Positions 9,320-21,104 of a stretch of 64,000 nucleotides of DNA are shown here, in pieces (within the stretch, counting starts at the first letter, position 1; the number at the start of each line of letters is the position of its first letter). The DNA comes from Heterostelium album PN500 (taxonomy: Eukaryota > Evosea > Eumycetozoa > Acytosteliales > Acytosteliaceae), in NCBI RefSeq assembly GCF_000004825.1, contig NW_008805070.1:1550001-1614000 (forward strand), in the 5' to 3' direction. The notes under the pieces were generated by a model, which ran no database searches, was not told the DNA's origin, and saw only the letters and a list, made by a program, of their open reading frames with translations. The translations under genes and the position numbers were made by a program.

Positions 9320-10927
9320 ATGAATGATAAAGATAATAATTATGTATTAAAACTATCACATATTTTATTATCTAAAATCATTGGATTGTTAAACAAGAAT
9401 ATTGACAAGATATGTTTCAGTTTAGTTTGTAAACAACTTTATCAACAAAGAGATAAATATATATTTTTAAATTGTGATAATATATCACAGAGGCATTCAA
9501 ACTCTATAGACAATGAATATCCTCGATTTCAATTGAATTCATACAAGAATATATTAAAGAGATCATTGGAATTGAAATCAAATTGTTCATTGTTAATCGT
9601 CAATACCAATCATCTCGATGGTGTCGACTTTGATTATTTATTAATTACAAATGATTGTAAGTATTAATAGTTTATAAAATAAGTAAATAAATAAAACTAA
9701 TTGATTGAGCATATATTTATAGTAAAAGAATTAGAAATACCTAGTACTGTTACAAAGTTGGATATTCATTCTGATTTCACACACGATTTAGATAGCGAAT
9801 TTAAAAGTAAACTTGAACGATCGAATGTCAATCAATTAATTTTAGATAGTCGCAACATTTTATTTGATCGATTTCCTTCGAATATCAAGTATATTACTAA
9901 TTATGGTAATCTTGACTATGATAAGCTACCGGTTTCTCTTGAGGGATTGATCAACATATACTGCGAAGCGATCCGACCGGAAAAACTACCGACTTCTCTA
10001 AAGTCATTCATTGTAGATAGCCATGAAACTGTTCAACTCGACATCCAATCATTACCACCCAACCTAGAAGTGTTTAGACCGGTTAGCATTTTTCAATCTC
10101 ATAGCACGTTACCCAGCTCGCTACCAAGCACCCTAAGAAAGTTAAGTATATCATTTCGATCGCTGAACTCTTCTAAAAGAGATTATCTTCCGGCATCTCT
10201 TACCAAGCTATCAGTTTTCTTTGCGAATGACGATGTTATCGATCGAGATGACTACATTCCTCAACACGTGCGATCACTCAGTTTGTCAGTTCGAAACCAA
10301 CAGCTATCAAAAGCATTTATACCTCGTGGTGTAAGAAAGCTAACGATTACAGGAAGTGTATCGTTGGATGTCGATACATTTAGCGAGTTGGATCAGTTGG
10401 AAGCTTTGGATCTCATCAGAGTCTATTCCTGTGAAGGCAATATAGGTAGGTTGCCTGCTAGCCTCAAACGATTGAAACTGCTTGACTATCAGAATACAGC
10501 TGATTCACCTGTCTGTATATTCCCGGCGGATCCACTGGATTATTTACTGAATGGTCGTTTCAGTGAGTTGATTCAATCCGATATGTTACCACGCTGTAGG
10601 AAGCTGGTGTTTTCCTATAGCTGTGATATCGAGTCAATACCGGATGGTGTCGAGACACTCGCGCTACTAAGCAACCACCATTTAGAATGGAAAAACCTAC
10701 CAAGTTCAGTGCGCACTCTAACTATTTCTCAGAAATCACTCCAACTAAATGGTGTCGAAGGAATACCAAGTAATATCACCAACATCCGACTAAAGCGAAG
10801 AGCCTATAAATGTTATCTTAGAAGATTGAATGACCATCAATTCTTGTTGTGTGGTTCTGGAAAACATCGAACCAATGATTTAGGAGCAATAATCAACCAG
10901 TGTGATTTATTGAACATTTCATTATAA
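9320..10927 (+). CDS. F-box protein with LP-type (FNIP-like) repeats, copy 1
   Basis: Exons 9320-9656 and 9723-10927 encode 513 residues. The F-box is at residues 10-50 (LSHILLSKIIGLLNKNIDKI, then CFSLVCKQLYQQRDKYIFLN). The C-terminal two thirds is a series of about 22-residue repeats built on LPxSLxxLxI, such as LPTSLKSFIV, LPSTLRKLSISF, LPASLTKLSVFF, IPRGVRKLTI and LPSSVRTLTI. This is the leucine-rich/FNIP-like architecture expanded in dictyostelids. Such proteins are expected to be substrate adaptors of SCF ubiquitin ligases; the substrate is unknown. It has a close paralogue at 12884-14504 with the same intron position. Assignment to the F-box class is firm, the repeat name less so. Confidence 0.85.
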
Positions 10928-11022
10928 AAATAAAATATGTGGAACATTTCAAATCATAAAGTGCGACCATATATAGAAATAAAATAATTTCAATTTAACA
11001 GATCTTTAGAAAACTCTAGATT

Positions 11023-12632
11023 TTATTCTTTTAATCTACATTTTAATTTTTCTTTATAAATATAAACTCGATAATCATATTTATCAGCTGGATTATCTAT
11101 TTGATAATCTGATGTAAATAGTTTCTCTTGGTCGACTAAAAATTGATGGATTGGATTATCTTTAGTACAATGATGTTTTAAAGAGAGACTACCTGTGTTT
11201 GTCAAGTCAAACAAAATACCATTTTCTTTAAAACAAGAAAGTTTTTTGCGAAGGAATTCCATAAGAACTGTCATATCGGCATCTTCAAGTTGATCGTAAT
11301 GTAGATGAATTGATTTTAATGTTGGACCATGTAGTTCTATCAGGGTTGTTAAAAAGTTGATATCATTGTACATTGGAAAGTTTTCGAAATTCTTAAATAA
11401 TGTAATAGTAAAGTGTTCGATTCCATAGCCATTGCCGTTGGGTGTCGATTTGAAGATGTGTTCCAACAGTTTGTTTTGTTCACCTAATGCATAGCTCTCT
11501 GTGACAATTATATTCTTTAGATTTGGCGTTGCTGGCGGATACACCAAATAACCTTGATATTCAACACACATTCGATATTGTTTATCTTCAAACGAACTGG
11601 TAAAATAATCCCTAGAGCTCGTCTCACCACAACCTGTTACCCATATATCTTTTTCATCGGATTCCAAGTAGAATGTCTCCACTCTTGACATCAGTAGATG
11701 GACATTGTCAATAGCAGATTGTCTATATTGAATATTTCGGATAGACTCGTATTCAAAGTAGAGAGGTGGTGATCTAATTAAACAATACTGATTGTTCAAA
11801 TCGAAACGACCATTCCAATAGAAATAACTGTTGTTTATGAGTTTAGAAACAATCTTAAAGAATTGTTTAGATACTGTTGCCAGTTCAACTATTCTGATAC
11901 CAGCATATGGAATGTTATCGATTAACACTCTGTTCTTAACGATTTGATATCTTTCTCCATCATGACCGTTGGATTTTAGTGAATAGGAAATAATCTGTTC
12001 TACAATGATATCACTAAATGTACTCGTTGTTTCCAAAGTATCGGATTGTTTTGGCTGATGATCATGTTGTTCTTCACCTTTATAAACTAAATCACAACCA
12101 TCATTGACCAACTTATAAAAGTTATCATAATCGAATGTAGGTTGTTTATTTTTACCTAAATACTCTATGAATGTAGATTTATAACTTTTGATCCTGTATT
12201 TCAATTGATTAATATCTGATTTCTCCATGTTCTTAAACCAATCCTTTAACTATAGTTTAAGAATAAAAACTATTAGTGTCAATTGTTATTCACCTTTATT
12301 ATTATACTTTTATTTACTCTTTTATCATTTGTAATATGTCTTACTATTTCCTCTGTTGTTGGTTTATAGACGATTGGTCTTATCGATAGAATCCGTTTGA
12401 ATACTTCAATCGAAGGATCATAGAATACATCGACAATAAATTCGATATACCCGCTAACATCTATATAGTGATTATATTTAGATTTATGATAATCTGCAAA
12501 GAACTGGACATACATTGCTCGTAACTTGATTGTATCTTCATCATTAGACTCTCTTAACTGATAATATTGATTATATACACCTATGAAATATTCCAAACTA
12601 TTATAGTCCAAAGTATGCACATTTCTAATCAT
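11023..12632 (-). CDS. F-box-like protein of unknown specificity
   Basis: Exons 12632-12294 and 12249-11023, joined across a 44-bp intron in phase 0, give 521 residues starting MIRNVHTLDYNSLEYF. The N-terminal 115 residues form a helical region without a recognised domain. An F-box-like segment lies at about residues 190-265 (FSDIIVEQIISYSL, then VELATVSKQFFKIVSKLINN), followed by a leucine-containing region that may form irregular repeats (LKSIHLHYDQLEDADMTVLM). It lies on the opposite strand between the two F-box/LP-repeat paralogues and is not related to them beyond the F-box. It shares a 251-bp divergent promoter with copy 2. Confidence 0.7.
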
Positions 12633-12883
12633 TTCAATCTATCTAATCTATTTTAATCGTACAACTAACATCTAACTTTTACAAAACAATAATATAAACA
12701 TTCAAACTTATTTATGCTCATAAAGATAAAAAATAAATATATTCAAATCCAGATTATATTAAAATATCTGCACTTACCAATGTTCTGTTTTTTTTCTGTT
12801 TTTTTATTTGATTTATTATTTTTAGCATAGACCGAATAATGTAACAACCAATCACAATCTTTTAGACAATCATAATCGAAACA

Positions 12884-14504
12884 ATGAATGATAAAGATAA
12901 CAATTATGTACTAAAACTATCACATGTTATATTATCTAAAATCATTGGATTTTTAAACAAGAATATTGACAAGATATGTTTCAGTTTAGTTTGTAAACAA
13001 CTTTATCAACAAAGAGATAAATATATATTTTTAAATTGTGATAATATACCTCAGAGGTATTCAAATTCTATAGATAATGAATATCCTCGATTTCAATTGA
13101 ATTCATACAAGAATCTATTAAAGAGAGCATTGGAATTGAAATCAAATTGTTCATTATTGATCACCTACACAGATCAACCCGATGAAAAAAACAATTACGA
13201 TTATATAATAGTTATAAGTGATTGTAAGTAAATAGTGAATAATGTTGTTTCTAAAATATTAATATTATATTTAACTTTTTTATAAAGTTAAAGAATTAGA
13301 AATACCTAGTACTGTTAAAAAGTTGGAGTTTCACTATTTGTTTCCACACGATTTAGATAGCAAGTTTAAAAGTAAACTTGAACGATCGAATGTCAATCAA
13401 ATAACTTTAGATAGCAGACGCATTTTATTTGATCGATTTCCTTCGAATATTAAGGATGTTTGTGTTTATGGTGATTTTGACTACGACAAGCTACCGGTTG
13501 CTCTGGAGAGATTCACCCACTTGTACTGGAACCTACCAATCAGATCCGAAAAACTACCTACTTCTCTAAAGTCACTCTTAGTAGATAGCAATCAAACTCT
13601 TCAACTCGAAATCCAATCATTACCACCCAACCTACAAGAACTTAGATGTGTTAGCACTTTTATATTGCATTGTACTTTGAGATCGCTACCAAGCACCCTA
13701 AGAAAGTTAAGCATATCATTCCAATCGCTGAAATCGTCTATAAGAGAAAATCTACCAGCATCTCTTACCGAACTATCAGTTGTTTTCAGTAACGATGATG
13801 TGATCGATTGCAATAACTACATTCCTCTACATATTAGCAAACTCATTTTGATAACATCGAAACAACACCTGACCAAAGGATTTATACCTAGTGGTGTAAG
13901 GAAATTAGAGATATCCAGGAGTGTATCATTGGAAATCGATATATTTAGCGAGTTGAATCGGTTGGAAACTTTAGATCTGAGTAGAATCTCTTCTTATGAA
14001 GGTAGAATTGGTCGGTTGCCTTCAAACTTAAAACGAATGGCACTACTTGGTTGCAAATATGATCCAGATATCTTTATATTCCCAGAGAATCGACTGGACT
14101 ATTTACAGATTGGAGATTTCAGTAAGACGATTCGATCCGATATGTTACCGCTATGCAAGGAGCTAGTGTGTTCGTTTGGCTGTGATATCGAGTCACTACC
14201 GGATGGTGTCGAGACACTCGCGCTACTAAGCTATCATTTGTTCCAATGGAAAGACTTACCGAGTTCACTTCGCACCCTAACTATAACTAAAAAAACACTT
14301 CAAATGATTGGTGGTGCCGAAGGAATACCAAGTAATATCACCAACATCCGACTATTGCAAAGTGTGAATAGAAACAAATATTTCCTCAGAAGATTGAACG
14401 ACCAACAATTCTTATTGTGTGGCTCTGCTAAATATCAAACCAATGGTTCAGGAGCAATAATCAATCAATCCGATTTATTAGACTTTTCATTAAAAATAAA
14501 ATGA
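12884..14504 (+). CDS. F-box protein with LP-type (FNIP-like) repeats, copy 2
   Basis: Exons 12884-13223 and 13288-14504 encode 518 residues. Exon 1 is almost identical to that of copy 1 at 9320 (MNDKDNNYVLKLSH and CFSLVCKQLYQQRDKYIFLN). Exon 2 shows the same repeats with more divergence, such as LPTSLKSLLV, LPASLTELSVVF and IPSGVRKLEISRS. The intron sits at the same codon. The sharp contrast between a conserved F-box exon and a diverging repeat exon is what is expected if the repeats determine target choice. The pair arose by a duplication whose copies are about 3.6 kb apart. Confidence 0.85.
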
Positions 14505-14708
14505 GATGATATCACTAACCGTTTTTTGTGTTTGAAATTTCAAATTTTTATGCAGAATTGATTATTTTTTTTGATTAATTTTTAGTTTTTTTTAACGTAT
14601 AAAAATTTGAATTTTTTTTTTTTTTTTAAAACACATTTATATTTCAATTTATTAATTTTTTTTTTTTTTTTTAATATATTTATTTTATAAATTTTCAAAA
14701 GTAGAGAT

Positions 14709-15763
14709 ATGTCTACTAGAATAGATGCAAGTAACAGAGCATTGAGACATCAACATACATTGCTATTACAGAATGCGAAGAAACAACAACTTAAAGGTCC
14801 TGTAACGAAATGGGAGAAGAAATGGGTTACTGTAGGTCATTTGAAACTATTAAAATGGATAGCATGTATGTTTGTTTGTTAATCATAATCACACAATCAT
14901 TGAATTTGGTTTTTTATTAATAGAAATAATACTATTACTTGCTATTATTATTATTATTTAGTGAAACCAAAGAAACCTGTTGTTGGTAATCAAGCTGTTG
15001 CAAGAACAAAAGATAATGTACCAAATAAAGCTGCAGAAGTATCAAATACAATTAGAACAAGATCAAAGAGAGGTTCTACAACAGAGGTATTATTAAAAAA
15101 TATAGATCATTTATTATTATAATTATATGTTTATTAATTTGTTTTTTTTAGGGTGGAGCATCACTTGTAGAAACAGAGATGGAGATGATCTATTTAAATA
15201 GTTTACCAAAGACAAGAAGCAACAGTAGAAGATTAGAAAAGATTCAAAAGAAATTACAAGAGAATGCAGCAACTAAAGATGATGGTACTGACGAGAGTTC
15301 ATCGACTACCACTACAACAACCACTACAACATCTACGGATGATAGCAGCGGTAGACCAAATAGTTTGAAGAAGAAGATATTCATTAATAAGGGCGCTGGA
15401 TTGGGTGCTGGCAACGCCGTACAATCGGTACCATCACCGTCGTCATTGGCTTCAAGTGGAATAGGCAGTATCGAATCACAGAAAGATCAATCATCTACAC
15501 CGAGAGGTCAAATCAGTAATGTTAACAATCAACATGATGACGACGATGATGATGACGACGAGGAAGAGGATCTTAGCAAGATGGAGGACGACGATGACGA
15601 TGACGATGACAAGATGATGGGTGCTCATCATCATCATTCAAATAGAGCTGCCGATGAAGAGGATGACGATGACTCTGATGACGATCAGGATTTACAAAGA
15701 GGAGGAAAAGCAACAGACAGTCAAATGGATGATGATGACGATGAAGAAGAAGGTGCATACTAA
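14709..15763 (+). CDS. BCL7-type SWI/SNF chromatin-remodelling subunit
   Basis: Exons 14709-14865, 14962-15086 and 15152-15763 encode 297 residues. The N-terminus carries the BCL7 signature at residues 32-51 (VTKWEKKWVTVGHLKLLKWI), close to the KWEKKWVTVGDTSL core of animal BCL7A/B/C. A basic region follows (NTIRTRSKRG, then KTRSNSRRLEKIQKK). The C-terminal 190 residues are low-complexity: a Thr run, then long Asp/Glu blocks with one His run. BCL7 proteins are small subunits of SWI/SNF (BAF) complexes that contact the nucleosome. Only the N-terminal core is conserved in the family, so the role is inferred from that. Confidence 0.85.
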
Positions 15764-16183
15764 TTCATTCAGAAACAACAACCTCAAAAATAAATCAAAT
15801 CAAATCAATGTATACAATATTAAAATATTTAGATTAGAATGTATATATGTTATTCACATATATATCATGATAGAGAATGTATCAAAACTTTATTATATAT
15901 TAAAATTTGATATCATGTGAATGGATTGCAAAATAAATAGATAGATAATATAGATAGATAAAGTAATATAGAAAGATATTTAAAAAAATAGAATAGATTT
16001 AATTGAAACTATGTGAAATGTTTGAAGGGAAGTAGGTAAGAAACTTAAAAGGATAATAATAGAGAGAGAGAGATAGAGGGATAAAAATAAAAATAAATAA
16101 ATAATGTTATTTTTTTTTTTTTTAATAATTGTATTACTACTGTATGTATATATAATTATGTATATAAATATTTATCTATATTA
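15764..16183. other. intergenic between convergent genes
   Basis: The shared 3' region of the BCL7-type and RINGO-type genes. It is AT-rich with a GAGA run near 16060-16080 and a T run at 16110-16122. No gene was seen. Confidence 0.5.
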
Positions 16184-17130
16184 TTAAAAGAATTTAATTG
16201 ATTGAGAATAGGTTCTCTCTCTCTTTAGAATATCATGATGTGGAAAAGTCTTTGAAGCTTTTTGAATTTGTGGGAAATCGATAACTGTCTTGTAGTCTAA
16301 TACTTTCCATAGAATGTCTTTACCGTTGTGGAATTGTCGTAGTCTCATTCTCCACTCTAAAATCTCTTGTTTTCTCTGATTCTTATCTTTGTTTTTTGAT
16401 GATGGATAACTTCCAATCACATAATGAATAATACTCTCAAGACCTAATGTTGAATCTTCTTCCGTTTCCTATAATTTAATATTAATAAAAGATGTTAATA
16501 AACATTATTTATTTAATTTTAAAAAATATTACATACCCAAGCTAAATATAAAGCATAAAAGAAAACATCTGATGTTATATATTCATCTGGAAAAGCTCTC
16601 TTTAAATATAAATAGGAAAGAGTTAAAACAAATTTATCGATTTCTGGAGCCTTCTTAAAGAATTCCCTGTGAGTATCGACCATCTTTATAAACTCTGTAA
16701 TCTTTGGATCACATTCTTTCTTTTTCTGGAAGATGGTGAATGATTTGAATAGGGATTTAAATGTTTTATGATTCTTTAATAGATTGGTGTTGTTGTGGTG
16801 ATGTGCAATGGGGAATAATCGATAATTATTTAAACTATTGTATATACTACTGGTATTATTATTCAATAAACAATGATTTAGGTTTGATTGACTGTGATTG
16901 TTCTCCAAAGAAGAGCACGATGTATTCTGGAGTTGGTTCTGTGATTGATCCAAACATATTTCAGTGGCACCCTCTTGTTGTGGTAACTTTGAGGTGTTCA
17001 GCGACACTATTTGATTTAAATATGACTTGGAGTGATTTAATTGTTGGTGTTTATTTGGCATGTCACACTTTTCAAGTTTCATTGGATCAATAATAGTGAG
17101 AGAACTTGATCTTTTCTTTGAAGTAAACAT
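16184..17130 (-). CDS. Speedy/RINGO-type CDK activator
   Basis: Exons 17130-16537 and 16468-16184 (68-bp intron, phase 0) encode 292 residues. The first 120 are Asn/Ser/Leu-rich and poorly conserved. Residues 135-285 match the Speedy/RINGO core. IDKFVLTLSYLYLKRA aligns with ADKYLLAMTFVYFKRA, VFFYALYLAWETEED with the NFF-ALYLA-EED block, ILWKVLDYKTVI with LW-RMNYRAVV, and FPHHDILKRERTYS with PTHYIWQRERSVH. In animals these proteins bind and activate CDK1/CDK2 without sequence similarity to cyclins and drive meiotic or G1/S progression. A likely acceptor (ATTGTAG) just 5' of the ATG suggests a spliced leader exon further upstream. The family call rests on several aligned blocks; the partner kinase is unknown. 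Confidence 0.8.
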
Positions 17131-20100
17131 GTTTTTGTTCTACAATATATTAAAGTTGTATTAATATTTCTCCTAAGTGTGGATGGAACAAAATTATCTT
17201 TTTTTGGTAAGTAATAAATTTACTACCAAAAAAGAATTATAAAATGAGACTACAATGAATATTAAAAAATAAATTATTTATATAAAAATTTAATATGTTG
17301 TTATAGATGATTTTTAATATGTATTTTTACAATAAATAAAAATAAAATAGATATATTTGGTTATTTGTATTTTAATTATTTGTTTTTTGTTTTTAAAGAT
17401 AAATTATATTATTATTGAAAAATTAAAAAAATAAAAAGAATTATTATTATTATTAAAAATTAGATAAAGTATTGGTTATATTGATTAATTTTATATAGAT
17501 AAAAAAAAATTAAAGATATAAAAAATTATAGTATATTAATTAAGATTAAAAAGTATTGTTTTAATGGATAAAATAAAAAATTGAGAATATAGTAAAAAGT
17601 AATATAGAATAAAATAAACAGTTATTGTATAATTTAAAAAAGGAAAAATATAATTTGTATATGTAAATGTTAATTTTTTTAATTTAATAAAGTACTTCTG
17701 TTTGCTTAAGTAATACAAGTGTTGTTTAGACATGTAGACCTAACAAATGGGTGTGTTAAAATCGTTATTTATTGGTTGGATATTATTATTGTGAAGAAAG
17801 GAAATACCAAAGAATAATAGAGCAGTGGGAAATGAATTTCGTGAAAACAAGATGTTTAACATTATATCATGCAATGGTGTTTGGAACAAAAAATTAAAAT
17901 ATTGATGATAATTATCTTGTCTTTCGATGTTATTATTTAAAAAAAACAATTGCAAATATATAAACAATTAATTGGTGGTGTGGATAAAGATATCAGTGAG
18001 TTGTGGTTGTGGTGGTGTTTAAATTTTGTGGACAAACATAACAAATAAAAACAATCCTACTGTAATAAAAACTAGTGTCGATCGAAAAATATGTCAAATA
18101 ATGTACACTTGATAAAATATTAAATTGAATTGGTATTACCAATCATGCTACAGTTTCGAGTGTTAATATCTAAAGATTCAACCAAAGAACAAAACAATAT
18201 TATTAATATTAATGTGATGTATGAATAGAATACACCAGACACTTGGTAATACCAACAACAAGGGATTAAACGATAAGTAGAAAGGTGGTTAGAGTTGAAC
18301 AAAAAATTAAGATTGTCAATGGAAATTTAAAATTTGTCAAGATATGATTTCTGGCGTGTGCTTTTTAAAATACAATCAATATTTTTATATGGAGATCTTG
18401 AAATGGAATGATAGATACCAAGTAAAATTAAGAGAGTGATTCGAAAATATGAATAATATTGGATCTCAATAGATTATAAATGATGATTTTTGAAAAATAT
18501 ATATATATATATAAGCTGTATATACAAGATTTTATGAGAATGATAATAAACTTACTGTCTTTTTAATGTAGCTTTTGAGAAATTAATGGGTAATACTAAC
18601 TCTGATAAAACTATATTGAATATATTGATGTTGTTGATGGAATGAAAATAGGAATAATACTTCAATATAAAGAGAACTTTTACATTTGGAAAGACATTTG
18701 AAATGTGATGATGATGATTAGGATGATTAGGATGATAAGGACTGGTATGTGTGAGTGGACTGGTGAGAATTAAATTGATGGTTGAAACTGATGACGACAA
18801 AGATACTGATTTTAAAACTAAAGAGATTTGATTTGATATGTATGTATGTTTTGTTATTACTATGTAACCGAATAATACTAATATTAATAATGTTATTCAA
18901 TAACAAAGAACAATATTAATATGTGATGACGATTGATATTTATTAGAACAAAAACCAACACAACAACCAACAACAACAACAACAACAACAATCAAAAATT
19001 ATAAACTATGAATATTACTGTTAATAATAAAAATTTATTGGTATGATAGAAGCTGTTTGTTTGTGGTTTGTTAAAACTAACAATAAAATGTAAAAGATAA
19101 TGATTATAATATCAAACATTGTTATTTCATTGGATTGATGATGTAGATGTTTAATTGATTTTTCCATATTTGAAATAAAGAATAAAAGATGAATCATATT
19201 TAAACAACAACGACACAAACAAACACAAATAACCTAATTAAAATAAATGGATATATTGGTATGCCAATTGAGAAAAATAACAAATAAGGTATCTCATTTA
19301 TTTATTATAGCAATGAGTAACCACTACCACCACACTCACACATAAAAGTTTAAATATTTATAAACTTTTTGAGTTTTAGAATTAATTATTGATGATATAG
19401 GGGTAATTGTGTCTTTTTTTTTATTATGTGTGTTGAGTGTGAGTGATGTTTTTATGATTATTGTTAAACTAATAAAATAAAACAAAAGAATCTATAGTAA
19501 AATTTGTGTGTACTTATTTATTTGTGGTTCTATATCATTTGATAGACCAAAAACCAACCACTTTAAAAACAAATATAAAAAATAAAAGTATTTAAAAACC
19601 ACTTTTCGATTATATGTATGATTAAGTAAAAATTTTAGGTTGATGACTATTATCATCAAAATCATTGTAATAGATTGTGAGAATTATTATTAAGATTGGT
19701 GAAAGTATTGCATTTCTATAAAAATATAAAATAAAAATATTTGGTATAAAGTTGAACAAACTAATGAATTTCCCAAATTTAGTAATTTTTTTTAATAATG
19801 TAAATCAATAAATAATAATAATAAAAAGATTTGATTGATGAAATAATAAAAAATGTTTTTTTTAGGAAAGTAAAATCAATGTATTATTGATCTTTTAAAA
19901 AACAAAAATTACAGATATTATATATATATATTAAAAAGTAAAACAAAACTAAATAGATTTTGGTTATTATATATAAATAAATTCAATTACTATTTATATG
20001 ACTAATAATACAACTTATTATCATCATCTTGTGAGTTGTTGAACTTCATTGTTTTTCTTCAATCAAAATTATCAAAAACAATAAAAGAAGAGTTTGACTC

Positions 20101-21104
20101 TTTATATAAAATATTTACCTGTTTTTTGATTTTAAAGATAGAAATACTCTATCTTGTGAAAAATATTAATCTTCTTTTATTTTATGATTAAATTAAAATT
20201 GAATAGATATCTTAATAATTATTCTAAAACATTTATTTCTTTTTAATTTTAATTGTGCTACAACTACTATTATACAACTTTGATGTATTGTTCATAAACT
20301 ACTAATTATATTGAATATTTTAATAATAAACTATGATAAATTATTTAAATAAATTTATATATTAAATATGAATTGATATAAAAAGAATAAATACAAACAA
20401 GTAATAAATATATATTTTATCTTTTTTTGTAAATATTTGAATTTTTGTCTATCTATGGCCAAGTCATTGCGTTTGACGCGCAATTAGAGTATTTTTAAAA
20501 GAAGTTTACAGTTGTAGAATTGTGTAGTTGTACTTCTTTCTACAAGTAGAAGTTATATATTAGTATTTGTATGTTTGTTCACATGTACATAAATGAAATA
20601 TATAAAAAGAAATCAAAATAAAAACAATATGTGATATGTATTAAAGGGGGTGTATTTGAGTAAAAAAAAACAACATTCATTGTAAACGTTTTGTATTAAA
20701 TATTATTCCTCATCATTATATATATAAATCAAAACTTAAAACATATTTAAAGTTATTTGTTTTTTTATCTTCAACCACACTTCTCTTTTAAAAACAAATA
20801 AAATAATTCAACACACAAATAATTTCATTTTTTATATAAATAAAAATAAGTCAACACACAAATATTATTATTATTTTTTTTAAAAGAAATTGGATATGTA
20901 GTTGTGTGTTGAAAAAAAAAAAAAAAAAAGACTTATTTTTTTAAGAACATTATTATTAGTAATTTTTGTTGCTAAATATTTGAATATGAATAATTAATTA
21001 TCCTTTTTTTTTTTTTGATGATGGATCATTATTTTTATTAATTTATTATTTTATTACTATTTTTATTTTATTATTATTATTATTGGTTATTTATTTATTT
21101 ATAA
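17131..21104. other. 4-kb gene-free region upstream of the RINGO-type gene
   Basis: This is the longest gap in the window. No complete gene was found on either strand; the only open stretches are short, start without ATG and are AT-biased. On the minus strand an exon-like segment at about 18547-18818 is bounded by an acceptor (CTCTTTAG) and a strong donor (CAGTAAGTTT), and could be part of a long spliced 5' leader. Near 20807-20915 CAACACACAAAT occurs twice directly and once inverted (TGTGTGTTGA). Simple AT and T/A runs fill most of the rest. Confidence 0.5.

Noticed and set aside
15573-15758. His-rich antisense frame in the BCL7-type gene
   Set aside because: It is produced by the GAT/GAC acidic run on the coding strand.
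17536-19218. Several short open frames in the 4-kb gap considered as genes
   Set aside because: They lack ATG starts, have AT-driven composition rich in Phe, Ile and Tyr, and no motif; only splice-like signals near 18.55 kb were kept as a finding.
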